The notes beneath the pieces were generated by a model that was given only the letters and a program-made list of their open reading frames with translations, searched no databases and was not told the DNA's origin. A program made the translations under genes and the position numbers. 64,000 nt of DNA from Acidobacteriota bacterium (GTDB lineage Bacteria > Acidobacteriota > Terriglobia > Bryobacterales > Bryobacteraceae), in the NCBI GenBank assembly GCA_014584705.1, contig JACTMJ010000031.1, forward strand, positions 186,001 to 250,000. The letters are read 5' to 3'. Shown here in pieces: positions 34,771-44,537 of this stretch (position 1 is the first letter of the stretch; every line of letters begins with the position of its first letter).

Positions 34771-35232
34771 TTGCTCTCGATCACGGCAGAACATGCAGTG
34801 AGAGCGTTGAGCGAGATGGCGGCAAAACCGGAGGGTGAGTTGGTACTCGGCAAGGATCTCGCGGCAAGCACCGGGGTTCCGCCAAACTACCTGGCCAAGA
34901 TCCTCTGGACTCTTGGCAACGCCGGCATCATCGACGCAACGCGTGGAAGCGGAGGCGGTTATCGTCTGCGAAGGCGTCCGTCCGAGATCTGTCTGCGAGA
35001 GGTGGTGGATCTGTTTGATCGGCACGTATGGAGAGAAAGTTGCTTTCTTGGTTGCGAACAGCGAGCTGGCCAATGCAAGCCCTGTGCGATCCATGCGGCC
35101 TGGGAGAAGGTGCGGGCGGAGTACATGCAGTTTCTGGAATCCACGACGATCAAGCAGATCGCCGAACTACAGAGCGGACGGAGCATTTCCGCGCCTGGGA
35201 GTGATTTAGGGAAAGGAGTAGGTCCGAAATGA
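34771..35232 (+). CDS. Rrf2-family regulator opening the nar-act operon
   Basis: This 153-residue regulator begins with a TTG (MLSITAEHAVRALSEMAAKP as translated) preceded by GAGGA and a strong promoter. The DNA-binding half has VPPNYLAKILWTLGNAGII and SGGGYRLRRRP. Cys91, Cys95, Cys102 and Cys105 (ESCFLGCEQ then QCKPCAIHAAW) form the Fe-S-type loop. The stop overlaps the narC ATG by four bases (ATGA), so it is co-translated with the nitrate reductase. It may repress its own operon and release it on nitric oxide or redox change; no second operator copy is visible at this promoter, which is a weakness. Confidence 0.92.
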   Translation: MLSITAEHAVRALSEMAAKPEGELVLGKDLAASTGVPPNYLAKILWTLGNAGIIDATRGSGGGYRLRRRPSEICLREVVDLFDRHVWRESCFLGCEQRAGQCKPCAIHAAWEKVRAEYMQFLESTTIKQIAELQSGRSISAPGSDLGKGVGPK

Positions 35233-36104
35233 GATCGCAAGGAGCAGGATGGTTCACCCGGATCACCCAGGGAATGGGGATCGCGGCGCTCCTCTGGTGC
35301 GTGACACCCGCCACAGTCCAGGCCCAGGAAGCGGCAGACTTCTTTCGCCAGAACTGCGTGAGCTGCCACACCATCGGCGGCGGCCGCCTGACGGGTCCCG
35401 ATCTGAAGAACGTCGAAGGCCAGCAGGACCGGGAATGGCTGGTGCGATTCATGATGAATCCGCAGGCCGTGGTCAACCAGGGAGACCCCTACGCGCAGAA
35501 GCTGGTGGAAGAGGCGAGGGGGGTGGTGATGCCCCAGATCGTCGGGATGACGCGCGAGCGGGCGGAGAGCCTGCTCGATCTGATTGCCGCGGAGTCAAAA
35601 CTGGAATCGTCGCAGTTTGGCGGCACCGCGATCAGCGATGCGCCCTTTACACCCGAAGAAATTTCCCAGGGTCGGCGGCTGTTTCTTGGGGAGCAGCGTC
35701 TCGCGAACGGCGGGCCGCCCTGCATCTCCTGTCACACCGCGAAACACCTGGGGGGCCTCAGCGGCGGGCGTCTGGGTCCGGATCTCTCCCGCGTGTATGA
35801 ACGCCTGGAGGGCAGGAAGAATCTTGCCGCGTGGCTGGGCGCTCCCGCGACGGCGGTCATGGCCCCGATTTTCAAGAAACATTCGATCAAGCAGGAAGAG
35901 GTTCTGGCGCTGGTTGCCTATCTCGAAGACCAGACGGCGAAGGGCGGGGAAGATATGTCCGTCGGCGGGCTCACCTTCCTTCTGATTGGCCTCGGCGGAT
36001 CTGGTCTGGCCCTGGTTGCGTTCGACCTGGCGTGGCGGCGTCGCTTCCGCTCCGCCCGAAAAGAATTGGTTCTTAAGAGCACCGGACGAGGGGAAGAATT
36101 ATGA
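35229..36104 (+). CDS. narC: Diheme cytochrome c, NarC-like
   Basis: The protein has a signal peptide (residues 1-32, ending TVQAQ), two CxxCH heme sites (C43VSCH47 and C165ISCH169) and a C-terminal membrane helix (about 247-267), so it should face the periplasm and be anchored. In Thermus thermophilus a diheme NarC precedes narGHJI and links the reductase to the membrane; the layout here is the same. The start overlaps the Rrf2 stop and the stop overlaps the narG start, each by four bases. Confidence 0.88.
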   Translation: MRSQGAGWFTRITQGMGIAALLWCVTPATVQAQEAADFFRQNCVSCHTIGGGRLTGPDLKNVEGQQDREWLVRFMMNPQAVVNQGDPYAQKLVEEARGVVMPQIVGMTRERAESLLDLIAAESKLESSQFGGTAISDAPFTPEEISQGRRLFLGEQRLANGGPPCISCHTAKHLGGLSGGRLGPDLSRVYERLEGRKNLAAWLGAPATAVMAPIFKKHSIKQEEVLALVAYLEDQTAKGGEDMSVGGLTFLLIGLGGSGLALVAFDLAWRRRFRSARKELVLKSTGRGEEL

Positions 36105-39100
36105 GTAACGGACCGCTGTCCTGGGTGAAGGACGAAACGAAGGCGGATCTTCGAAGCTGGGAGCAGTTCTATCGGAATCGCTGGCAGCACGACAAGGTGA
36201 TTCGCAGCACACACGGCGTGAATTGCACGGGCGGATGCACCTGGCAAATCTACGTGAAGGATGGCATTGTCACCTGGGAGATGCAGGGGCTCGATTATCC
36301 GGCCCTTCAGTCCGGGATTCCCCCCTACGAGCCGCGTGGATGCCAGCGGGGAATTTCCTTCTCCTGGTATCTGTACAGCCCGATTCGGGTGAAGTACCCC
36401 TATGTTCGCGGAGCGCTTCTGGACCTCTGGCGCGAGGCTCGGGCGGAGCACGAAGACCCGGTGGCCGCGTGGAAGTCCATGGTGGATAACCCGGAGAAGC
36501 GGGCGCGGTGGCAGAAGGCGCGTGGCAAAGGCGGGTTCCGAAGGCTCGATTGGGATACGGCGCTGGAGATTATCGGCGCATCCACGATCCACACAATTCA
36601 GAAATACGGCCCCGACCGGATTGCCGGATTCTCCCCGATTCCGGCGATGTCGATGATCAGCCACGCTTCGGGCACCCGGATGCTGCAGTTGATGGGTGGC
36701 ACCTTCCTTTCGTTCTACGACTGGTACTGCGATCTGCCGCCGGCTTCACCCGAAGTCTGGGGCGAGCAGACGGACGTGCAGGAATCGGCCGACTGGTACA
36801 ACGCCAAGCTTCTGGCCGTTATGGGCTCGAACCTGAACATGACGCGAACCCCGGACTGCCACTTCGCAGCCGAGGCGCGGCACAACGGCAGCAAGATGTG
36901 GGTCTGGGCGCCGGACTTCAGCCAGGTGGCCAAGTACGCTGACGAGTTCATTCCGATCAACGCCGGGCAGGACGGCGCCTGGTGGATGGCGGTGGGCCAC
37001 GTGCTGATGAAGGAATTTCATCACGAGCGGCAAACCCCCGAATTTCTGGCGTACACGAAGAAGTACACGGACATGCCGCTGCTCGTCGAGCTTGTGGAGA
37101 AGGATGGCGCGTACCAGCCGGGCCAACTGCTGCGGGCCAACCGGATGACGCCGTATACCGGCGTGGAGAACGGCGACTGGCAGTTCCTCATGTGGGATGA
37201 GACCACAGCGCAGCCCAAGATGCCGCTGGGCAGCATTGGCTATCGCTGGTCGAAGGAACTGGGCAAATGGAACCTGCAGCTGAAGGACGGAGTTGACGGA
37301 AGCGATATCGCCCCGGCACTCACATTCCTCGATTCGAGCGACGCGACCGCCAAGGTGCGCTTCGACGATTTCGGCGAAGGCACTACCCTATTGCGAGAGG
37401 TTCCGGCCAAGCGGCTGGTGACGGCGGACGGCGGCAGCGTGCTCGTCACCACCGTCTACGACGTGATGATGGGGCAGTATGGCGTCTCCCGCGGATTGAG
37501 CGGAGACTATCCCACGGATTACGACGACGAGAAGGTTCCTTACACCCCGGCCTGGCAGGAAAAGTACACCGATATCAGCCGCGATACGCTGCTGCGCTTC
37601 GCGCGCGAATGGGGGGAGACGGCGAGGCTGACGGGCGGAAAGTGCACCGTCATCATCGGAGCCGGCGTCAACCACTGGTATCACAACAACCTGATGTACC
37701 GCGCCGCGATCAACGCACTGATGATGTGCGGCTGCATTGGCGTGAACGGCGGCGGTCTGGCTCACTACGTCGGGCAGGAAAAACTGGCGCCGGGCGAAAG
37801 CTGGTCCTCCATTGCTTTTGCCAAGGACTGGTTTGGCCCCTCCCGCTTGCAGAACGCCCCGAGCTGGCACTACATCAATACGGACCAGTGGCGCTATGAG
37901 CGCGACTTCTCCGACTACCACACGATGCCCTCCAGCCCGCTGATGACCGATCTGAAGGGATCCCACACCGCGGACATCCAGGTGCAGGCGGTAAGGAACG
38001 GCTGGATGCCATTCTACCCGCAGTTCAATCAGAACTCGCTGGACCTGATGACCGAAGCGCGGAAGCAAGGTGCGCAGACGGACGAAGAGGCGGTGAAGTA
38101 TACCGTTGACGCGCTCAAGGACAAACGGTTACGTTTCTCTGTCGAGGATCCGGACGCGCCGGAGAACTGGCCGCGCGTGTGGTTCATCTGGCGTGGCAAC
38201 GCTCTGCTCGCCAGCGCGAAAGGCCACGAATACTTCCTGCGGCACTATCTGGGAACGCACGACAATGCGATCGCGGACGAAATCGCCGAGGGCTCCGTAC
38301 ACGAGATCGAGTTCCATAAGAAGGCGCCCGTCGGCAAGATGGATCTGGTCGTCGACCTGAACTTCCGAATGGATACGTCGGCCCTATACTCCGACATTGT
38401 TCTGCCCGCCGCCACCTGGTACGAGAAGGCGGATCTGAACACCACGGACATGCACAGCTTTATTCACCCGCTGTCGGCCGCCGTGCCCCCGTGCTGGGAG
38501 TCGAAGACGGACTGGCAGATCTTCGGCGCGATCTCGAAGAAGTTCTCCGAGATGGCGGCCAAGCACTTCCCCAACCCGGTGGAGGACATGGTTGCCACGC
38601 CGCTTTCGCACGATTCGGCCGCCGAGATCGCCCAGACGGCGATTCGCGACTGGCACACGGGCGAAGTGGAGGCAATCCCCGGAAAGACCATGCCGGCCTT
38701 GCGCGTGGTGAAAAGGGATTACAAGAACCTCTACAACCAGTACATTTCCTACGGCCCGCTGGTACCGAAGAACGGGCTTGGCGCTCACGGCACGCACTAC
38801 GACGTGTCCGATTTCTACGAGCGCCGGCTGGAGACCCACAAGACCGTAGAGTGGGGTGGAGCGCGCTATCCCTCGCTGAAGGAGGACGAGAATGTCTGCG
38901 ACACCATCATGCACTTCGCGACGGTTACGAACGGCGAACTCGCCTACCGCTCGTACCAGAACATAGAGAAGCGGGTGGGATTGCCGCTGGCGCATCTTGG
39001 CGAGAAGAGCCGCAGCGTCCGGGCCAGTTACAAGGATATCCAGGCGCATATCCAGCGGGTGATCAACAGCCCGATGTGGTCCGGCCTGGTGGAAGACGGG

Positions 39101-39739
39101 CGCCCGTATTCACCGTTCACCTATAACGTGGAAAATCTGGTGCCGTGGCGGACGCTCACCGGCAGACAGCACTTCTATCTTGACCATCCTGGATACATCC
39201 AGTTCGGCGAGCACGTCACGACCTACAAACCGAAGCCCGCGCCGAAGCAGTATTCGGATTTGCGCATGTCGCCCGAGCCCGGCCCGACGATGATGCTCAA
39301 TTATCTGACGCCGCACGGCAAGTGGCATATCCACTCGACGTACAGCGAGAACCACCGGATGACGGTGCTCTCGCGGGGCACGGAGCCGTTCTGGATGAAC
39401 GACCGCGACGCGGATTCTCTCGGAATCGTCGATAACGACTGGGTCGAAGTTCACAATGACAACGGCGTTGTGGTGACGCGTGCCGCCGTGAGCGCGAGAA
39501 TTCCGCGGGGAATCGGAATTCAGTATCACGCTCCGGAGCGAACCTCGGTTCCGAAATCGCCGCTCCGCAACTACCGGCGCGCCGGCGGGCATAACAGCCT
39601 TACCCGCGTGCGCTTGAAACCCAATCTTCTCGTGGGCGGCTACGGCCAGTTCACATTCCACTTCAACTACTGGGGTCCGACCGGTTCGAATCGGGATACC
39701 CATGTGCTCGTGCGGAAACTGCCCGACCTCAAATGGTGA
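36101..39739 (+). CDS. narG: Respiratory nitrate reductase alpha subunit
   Basis: NarG holds the molybdenum bis-MGD site that reduces nitrate to nitrite. The FS0 cluster ligands are visible: STHGVNCTGGC gives His38, Cys42 and Cys46, and EPRGCQRG gives Cys81. YDWYCDLPPASPEVWGEQTD (residues 206-225) includes the Asp that ligates molybdenum in Escherichia coli NarG. The N-terminus lacks a twin-arginine signal, so the protein stays in the cytoplasm as in membrane-bound NarGHI. At 1212 residues it has normal length. It overlaps narC by four bases and narH follows after 15. Confidence 0.97.
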   Translation: MSNGPLSWVKDETKADLRSWEQFYRNRWQHDKVIRSTHGVNCTGGCTWQIYVKDGIVTWEMQGLDYPALQSGIPPYEPRGCQRGISFSWYLYSPIRVKYPYVRGALLDLWREARAEHEDPVAAWKSMVDNPEKRARWQKARGKGGFRRLDWDTALEIIGASTIHTIQKYGPDRIAGFSPIPAMSMISHASGTRMLQLMGGTFLSFYDWYCDLPPASPEVWGEQTDVQESADWYNAKLLAVMGSNLNMTRTPDCHFAAEARHNGSKMWVWAPDFSQVAKYADEFIPINAGQDGAWWMAVGHVLMKEFHHERQTPEFLAYTKKYTDMPLLVELVEKDGAYQPGQLLRANRMTPYTGVENGDWQFLMWDETTAQPKMPLGSIGYRWSKELGKWNLQLKDGVDGSDIAPALTFLDSSDATAKVRFDDFGEGTTLLREVPAKRLVTADGGSVLVTTVYDVMMGQYGVSRGLSGDYPTDYDDEKVPYTPAWQEKYTDISRDTLLRFAREWGETARLTGGKCTVIIGAGVNHWYHNNLMYRAAINALMMCGCIGVNGGGLAHYVGQEKLAPGESWSSIAFAKDWFGPSRLQNAPSWHYINTDQWRYERDFSDYHTMPSSPLMTDLKGSHTADIQVQAVRNGWMPFYPQFNQNSLDLMTEARKQGAQTDEEAVKYTVDALKDKRLRFSVEDPDAPENWPRVWFIWRGNALLASAKGHEYFLRHYLGTHDNAIADEIAEGSVHEIEFHKKAPVGKMDLVVDLNFRMDTSALYSDIVLPAATWYEKADLNTTDMHSFIHPLSAAVPPCWESKTDWQIFGAISKKFSEMAAKHFPNPVEDMVATPLSHDSAAEIAQTAIRDWHTGEVEAIPGKTMPALRVVKRDYKNLYNQYISYGPLVPKNGLGAHGTHYDVSDFYERRLETHKTVEWGGARYPSLKEDENVCDTIMHFATVTNGELAYRSYQNIEKRVGLPLAHLGEKSRSVRASYKDIQAHIQRVINSPMWSGLVEDGRPYSPFTYNVENLVPWRTLTGRQHFYLDHPGYIQFGEHVTTYKPKPAPKQYSDLRMSPEPGPTMMLNYLTPHGKWHIHSTYSENHRMTVLSRGTEPFWMNDRDADSLGIVDNDWVEVHNDNGVVVTRAAVSARIPRGIGIQYHAPERTSVPKSPLRNYRRAGGHNSLTRVRLKPNLLVGGYGQFTFHFNYWGPTGSNRDTHVLVRKLPDLKW

Positions 39740-39754
39740 AGGAGATAGCAGCTC

Positions 39755-41251
39755 ATGAATGTCAGAAGTCAGATCGCGATGGTGTTTCACCTCGACAAGT
39801 GCATCGGTTGCCACACGTGCAGCATCGCCTGCAAGAACGTATGGACTGACCGCAAAGGTGCGGAGTACATGTGGTGGAACAACGTGGAAACGAAGCCGGG
39901 CACGGGCTTTCCCACCGCATGGGAAGATCAGGAAAAATACAACGGCGGATGGGAACTCCATAACGGCGAGTTGCGGTTGAAGTCCACCAGTAAGACGAAG
40001 ACCGTCCTGAATATCTTCCATCACCCGAACATGCCCACCATGGACGATTATTACGAGCCATGGACCTACGACTATCAGAACCTGTTCAACGCTCCGGAGG
40101 GGCCGGACCAGCCAACGGCGGTTCCTATCTCCACCGTCACCGGCGAATTGATCAACATCAAGGCCGGTCCGAACTGGGACGACGACCTGGGTGGTTCCAA
40201 GATCTACGCCGCAAACGATCCGAACCTCGACGGCCTTACCGCTGAACAGCAGAACCAGCTTTCCGCGGTGGAGCGGCTGGTGTTCTTCTATTTCCCCCGG
40301 ATCTGCAACCACTGTCTGAACCCGGCCTGCGTTGCGGCGTGCCCCTCGGGCGCCATCTATAAGCGTGGTGAAGACGGCATCGTGCTGATCGATCAAAACC
40401 GTTGCCGGGGCTGGCGCGCCTGCGTGCCCGCCTGCCCGTACAAGAAGGTCTACTTCAACTGGCACACCGGCAAGTCGGAGAAGTGCATTCTCTGCTATCC
40501 GCGTCTTGAAACCGGCCAGGCTCCGGCTTGCTTCCATTCCTGCGTCGGGCGTATCCGCTACCTCGGTGTGCTGCTTTACGACGCCTCGAAGATCGAGGAA
40601 GTGGGCAAGATGCCCGCCGACGAACTGATCGAAGCGCAGCGGGAGATGATTCTCGATCCGCACGATCCGGAGGTGATCGCTGCGGCGCGCGCCAATGGCG
40701 TACACGATTCGGTGATCGAATCCGCTCAAATGTCGCCGGTCTATAAGTTCGTCAAGGTTTGGAAGATTGCGCTGCCGCCACACATTGAATACCGCACGCT
40801 CCCGATGCTCTTCTACGTGCCGCCGATGGCGCCGGTGATGTCGGAGCGCCACAACGGTCCGGTCCGCAATATCGGCGAGAACGACAACCTCTTCCACGAG
40901 ATCGACGAAGCGCGGGTGCCGATGAAGTTTCTCGCAAACCTCTTCGGCGGCGGGCATGAAGCGAAGGTGCGCTACGCGCTGCGTAAGCAGAAGGCCGTGC
41001 GCTGGTATCGCCGCTCCCTTACGGTGGGCGATGTCACGAAGGAACTCGCGGACCGGATTCTCGCGGAAGCCGGTTCCACGAGGGAAGAGGCGGAGGCCAT
41101 TTATCGCCTCACCTCGCTCTGCACCTTCGACGAGCGCTTTGTCATTCCGCCCATGCACCGCGAGGAGGCCATCGAGATGATGGAGGATCCGCTGGAGCAC
41201 AAGCAGAACGTGGGCTTCGGCTTCCTTACCGGGCCGAAGAGGGGGCTCTAA
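39755..41251 (+). CDS. narH: Nitrate reductase beta subunit
   Basis: NarH carries four iron-sulfur clusters between NarI and NarG. The motifs are CIGCHTCSIACKNVW near the start, ICNHCLNPACVAACPSGAIY, NRCRGWRACVPACPYKK (the site with Trp in place of a Cys, giving a 3Fe-4S cluster) and CILCYPRLETGQAPACFHSC. The 498-residue length is typical. The stop and the narJ start share one base (TAATG). GGAG precedes the ATG. Confidence 0.97.
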   Translation: MNVRSQIAMVFHLDKCIGCHTCSIACKNVWTDRKGAEYMWWNNVETKPGTGFPTAWEDQEKYNGGWELHNGELRLKSTSKTKTVLNIFHHPNMPTMDDYYEPWTYDYQNLFNAPEGPDQPTAVPISTVTGELINIKAGPNWDDDLGGSKIYAANDPNLDGLTAEQQNQLSAVERLVFFYFPRICNHCLNPACVAACPSGAIYKRGEDGIVLIDQNRCRGWRACVPACPYKKVYFNWHTGKSEKCILCYPRLETGQAPACFHSCVGRIRYLGVLLYDASKIEEVGKMPADELIEAQREMILDPHDPEVIAAARANGVHDSVIESAQMSPVYKFVKVWKIALPPHIEYRTLPMLFYVPPMAPVMSERHNGPVRNIGENDNLFHEIDEARVPMKFLANLFGGGHEAKVRYALRKQKAVRWYRRSLTVGDVTKELADRILAEAGSTREEAEAIYRLTSLCTFDERFVIPPMHREEAIEMMEDPLEHKQNVGFGFLTGPKRGL

Positions 41252-41817
41252 TGCAAAACGGAGATCTGCAGGCTTTGGAGCGCCTGTCGGCGCTGTTCAC
41301 GTATCCCGAGCCGGGATTTGACGGCATCGTACGTGACGCCGCGGATTGGGCGGCGACGAACGAGTATCCGGACGTCCTCCTCTTCGCCGAAGCGGTGAAG
41401 GATCTTTCCGTCGGGCAGATGGAAGAACTGTATATCGAGACCTTCGATATGAACCCGGCCGCCACGCTCGATATCGGCTGGCACCTGTACGGCGAAGATT
41501 ACGCGCGCGGAGAACTGCTCGTCAAACTTCGCTCGGAGAACCGGCGCTACGGCGTGGAAGAGCGCGGGGAACTGCCGGACAATCTCAGCATCGTGCTCCA
41601 ACTTCTATCCAAGATGCCCGAGGAAGATGCCGAGGCTTTCGCCCGCGAGTATCTGCTTCCGTCCCTCCGCAAAATCCGCGAGGGGATCAAGCGCAAGGAT
41701 AATCCGTATCTGAACCTGCTGACGGCGCTGCTCCTCTGCCTTGGGGCGGATCCCAATGAAGCGCCCGCGCCGGTCTACCCCGAACTGACGGTGTTGAAGG
41801 AGACGCACCATGGATAA
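41251..41817 (+). CDS. narJ: Nitrate reductase assembly chaperone
   Basis: NarJ belongs to the TorD/NarJ chaperones, which insert the molybdenum cofactor into NarG and are absent from the finished enzyme. The 188-residue helical protein reads LFTYPEPGFD, MEELYIETFDMNPAATLDIGW and DNLSIVLQLLSKMPEEDAEAF, which fit the family. It overlaps narI by eight bases. The spacing to both neighbours shows translational coupling. Confidence 0.93.
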   Translation: MQNGDLQALERLSALFTYPEPGFDGIVRDAADWAATNEYPDVLLFAEAVKDLSVGQMEELYIETFDMNPAATLDIGWHLYGEDYARGELLVKLRSENRRYGVEERGELPDNLSIVLQLLSKMPEEDAEAFAREYLLPSLRKIREGIKRKDNPYLNLLTALLLCLGADPNEAPAPVYPELTVLKETHHG

Positions 41818-42505
41818 TCTGGCCACCTACTTTGACTCATTCTTCTTCATCGCGCTACCCTACGTGGCGTTTTTCACCTTCTTCCTGGTGACGATTGAGC
41901 GCTACCGCCGGCGCAAGTTCACGTACTCGAGCCTGTCGTCGCAGTTCCTTGAGAACAAGCAGCACTTCTGGGGGCTGGTGCCGTTCCACTACGGCATCAT
42001 CACGGTGATCACCGGCCACATTGTCGCGTTCCTGGTCCCGCGCGAGATTCTGTGGTGGAACAGCAAGCCGCTGCGCCTCTACATTCTCGAGGCGAGCGCG
42101 CTGATCTTTGCGATCCTCGCCGTGGTGGGCCTGGGCGCGGCGATGATCCGGAGGCTGAACACTTCCAAGGTGCGCACGGTGACCAGTCGGATGGACTGGG
42201 TGATTCTGGGGCTCCTCATGCTGCAGTTGCTGACGGGAATTGAAGTGGCCGTCCGCTACCCCTGGGGTTCGTCCTGGTTCGCCACGTCGGCGGCGCCCTA
42301 TCTCTGGTCGCTTGCGGGCCTCAATCCGGATATCTCCTATATCTCGGCCATGCCCTTCTCCGTGAAGCTTCATATCATCAACGCGTACTTTCTGATTCTG
42401 CTCTTCCCCTTCTCGCGCCTCGTCCATATTCTGGTTGTCCCCAACCCGTATCTTTGGCGGAAGCGCCAGGTGGTTCGTTGGTATCGGAAGCCGCGGAATG
42501 CATAG
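41810..42505 (+). CDS. narI: Nitrate reductase gamma subunit (cytochrome b)
   Basis: NarI is the diheme membrane subunit that takes electrons from quinol. Five hydrophobic segments are present. The heme histidines are visible as two pairs: His60 and His70 (VPFHYGIITVITGH) and His188 and His206 (SVKLHIINAY and SRLVHILVV), like the four ligands of Escherichia coli NarI. The 231-residue length is normal. The ATG overlaps the narJ stop, and the last codons overlap the narK start by eight bases. Confidence 0.96.
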   Translation: MDNLATYFDSFFFIALPYVAFFTFFLVTIERYRRRKFTYSSLSSQFLENKQHFWGLVPFHYGIITVITGHIVAFLVPREILWWNSKPLRLYILEASALIFAILAVVGLGAAMIRRLNTSKVRTVTSRMDWVILGLLMLQLLTGIEVAVRYPWGSSWFATSAAPYLWSLAGLNPDISYISAMPFSVKLHIINAYFLILLFPFSRLVHILVVPNPYLWRKRQVVRWYRKPRNA

Positions 42506-43874
42506 CGACATGTCCGGAGTCACGTCCATGCCTGAACTAAAAGGAAGTCCGCGACAGGGGCTTATCGGCGCCATCGTTGGGTTCTTCGTCGGCTTCGCGG
42601 CGGTTGCCCTATTCGGCTCCTCCGCCGCCCGATTTCGTGAAGTGATGGGGTTGAGCCCCGTCGAGGTTGGCTTTCTGGTGGCGATGCCGGCTCTGTCCGG
42701 CTCACTGCTCAGGATTCCGTTCGCGGCCTGGGTAGATACCTCCGGGGGCAGGAAACCGTTTCTGACGCTGTTGCTGCTCTCGCTTGTCGGAATGGGCGGA
42801 CTCGCCGCCGTGGTGACATTCCTTTATCCGGATAACCTCACGGCGGGCTACTATCCGCTGCTGCTCGTGCTGGCGTTGCTTAGCGGGTGCGGAATTGCGG
42901 TCTTCTCCGTGGGTGCCAGCCAGGTGGCATACTGGCACCCGAAGGAACGGCAAGGTGTCGCTCTCGCGCTCTTCGGTGGTATCGGCAATCTCGCTCCCGG
43001 GATCTTCTCGATGATTATCCCGATTGCGCTGGTCACGATCGGGCTTGCGTGGTCCTACGTTGGCTGGCTCGGCCTGCTTCTCGCGGGTACGATTGCTTAC
43101 TGGGTTCTCGGGGCCAACTCCTGGTATTTCCAGTTGCGCCAGCAAGGCCTGAGCGTGGAAGAATCCAAGCGAATCGCACAGGCTAAGGGACAGGCCCTTT
43201 TCCCTAGCGGGAGCATCAAGCAGAGCCTCGTCGAATCAGCGAAGACCTGGCGCACGTGGTCTCTGGTGCTCATGTACTTCACCACCTTTGGCGGGTTTGT
43301 TGCCCTTACAGCGTGGTTCCCAACATACTGGACCGAGTTTCACGGCCTCAGCCCGGTGAACGCCGGCTTTCTTACCGCACTGTTCGCGATTCTCACCTCG
43401 GCGGTGCGCGTCGTGGGCGGCATGCTCTCGGATAGCCTGCGCGAGGGCGGGGAGAACACCGCCATTCTTGGATTGCTGATCATGATGGCGGGCGCTCTCG
43501 TGATGGTGAACGCGGACCAGTATGAGATGGCGATTCCCGGCGAAGTGCTGCTTGGCTTCGGGATGGGCATCTGCAATGCGGCCGTATTCAAACTAGTGCC
43601 GCACGCCGCGCCGGGTGCGGTAGGCGGCGTTGTCGGGTGGGTAGGAGGTATGGGCGCGCTGGGTGGTTTTGTCATTCCCCCGGCGATGGCCTTCGCGGTG
43701 GGCGATATCGGTAAGCGCGGCTACGAAGTCGGCTTCATCATCTTTATCTACCTGTGCCTCGCCTCGCTCGCGATGGCCTGGATCTTCAAATACATTGAAC
43801 CCGCTGAAAACGGGAAGAGTGGCGAGGAGGCGGCGCGGATGGAAACCGTGAGTATCGCGGAGGTGCGGCAATGA
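42498..43874 (+). CDS. narK: Nitrate/nitrite transporter, NarK type
   Basis: NarK is a major facilitator that imports nitrate or exchanges it for nitrite. Twelve hydrophobic segments are visible, with the family signatures GGIGNLAPGIFSMIIP and GFGMGICNAAVFKLVP. The ATG at 42498 overlaps the narI stop by eight bases, the same overlap as narJ/narI, and has GGAAG upstream; ATGs at 42510 and 42528 are alternatives. The protein is unfused, in contrast to the NarK-like half of the fusion at 28822-31053. The stop overlaps the actA start by four bases. Confidence 0.94.
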   Translation: MHSDMSGVTSMPELKGSPRQGLIGAIVGFFVGFAAVALFGSSAARFREVMGLSPVEVGFLVAMPALSGSLLRIPFAAWVDTSGGRKPFLTLLLLSLVGMGGLAAVVTFLYPDNLTAGYYPLLLVLALLSGCGIAVFSVGASQVAYWHPKERQGVALALFGGIGNLAPGIFSMIIPIALVTIGLAWSYVGWLGLLLAGTIAYWVLGANSWYFQLRQQGLSVEESKRIAQAKGQALFPSGSIKQSLVESAKTWRTWSLVLMYFTTFGGFVALTAWFPTYWTEFHGLSPVNAGFLTALFAILTSAVRVVGGMLSDSLREGGENTAILGLLIMMAGALVMVNADQYEMAIPGEVLLGFGMGICNAAVFKLVPHAAPGAVGGVVGWVGGMGALGGFVIPPAMAFAVGDIGKRGYEVGFIIFIYLCLASLAMAWIFKYIEPAENGKSGEEAARMETVSIAEVRQ

Positions 43875-44524
43875 GCCACCGGATCATATCGCTGTTGCTG
43901 GGTATCGGAATTGTGATGAGCCTGCTTCTGATGGCCGGGCGATTTGGCGGCGCGCGGGTTCCCGCGAACCAGCAGGGCTACGAGCCAGTGCAGCCCATCG
44001 CCTATTCTCACCGCCTGCACGCGGGGGAACTTCAGATCGATTGCCAGTATTGCCACGTCGCCGCATCTACCAGCCGCCATGCGGGAATCCCATCGGGAAG
44101 TATTTGTATGAACTGCCACAAGCAGGTGAAAGCGACTTTCGGTGTGGTCCGGCAGGAGGACGAAGCGGCAACCGCGGAGAAGCGGCCCCGGCGCGACGTT
44201 ATGTCTCCGGAACTGCGCAAGCTCTTCACGGACCTTGGACTGGATCCTTCGAAAGACCTGAAAGAGCAGCAGGTGACGCAGACCGTCGCCTGGACGCGAG
44301 TGCACCGGCTGCCCGACTACGTGTACTTTGACCATCGCGCTCACGTCAACGCGGGGGTTAGCTGCCAGACCTGCCACGGACCCGTGGAGACGATGGAGCG
44401 GATGCGCCAACACGCCAGCCTCAGCATGGGATGGTGCGTGAACTGCCACCGCGACGCAACGAAAAATGGAATTAACGGCAAACGCGTCAATGCTTCCATT
44501 GACTGCAGTGTTTGCCACTACTGA
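43871..44524 (+). CDS. actA: Alternative complex III subunit ActA, pentaheme cytochrome c
   Basis: ActA is a periplasmic multiheme cytochrome of alternative complex III, a quinol oxidase unrelated to bc1. Five CxxCH sites can be counted: CQYCH, CMNCH, CQTCH, CVNCH and CSVCH. An N-terminal hydrophobic segment (residues 5-22) anchors or exports it. The QPIAYSHRLHAGELQIDCQ segment, in which SHRLH may give the distal heme ligand, is typical. The 217-residue length matches ActA proteins. The start overlaps the narK stop (ATGA). Confidence 0.95.
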   Translation: MSHRIISLLLGIGIVMSLLLMAGRFGGARVPANQQGYEPVQPIAYSHRLHAGELQIDCQYCHVAASTSRHAGIPSGSICMNCHKQVKATFGVVRQEDEAATAEKRPRRDVMSPELRKLFTDLGLDPSKDLKEQQVTQTVAWTRVHRLPDYVYFDHRAHVNAGVSCQTCHGPVETMERMRQHASLSMGWCVNCHRDATKNGINGKRVNASIDCSVCHY

Positions 44525-44537
44525 GGAGACGCGAACG

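Noticed and set aside
39759..39980. Extra ferredoxin-like open frame at the start of narH
   Set aside because: It is the narH region in another frame; the cysteines belong to narH itself.
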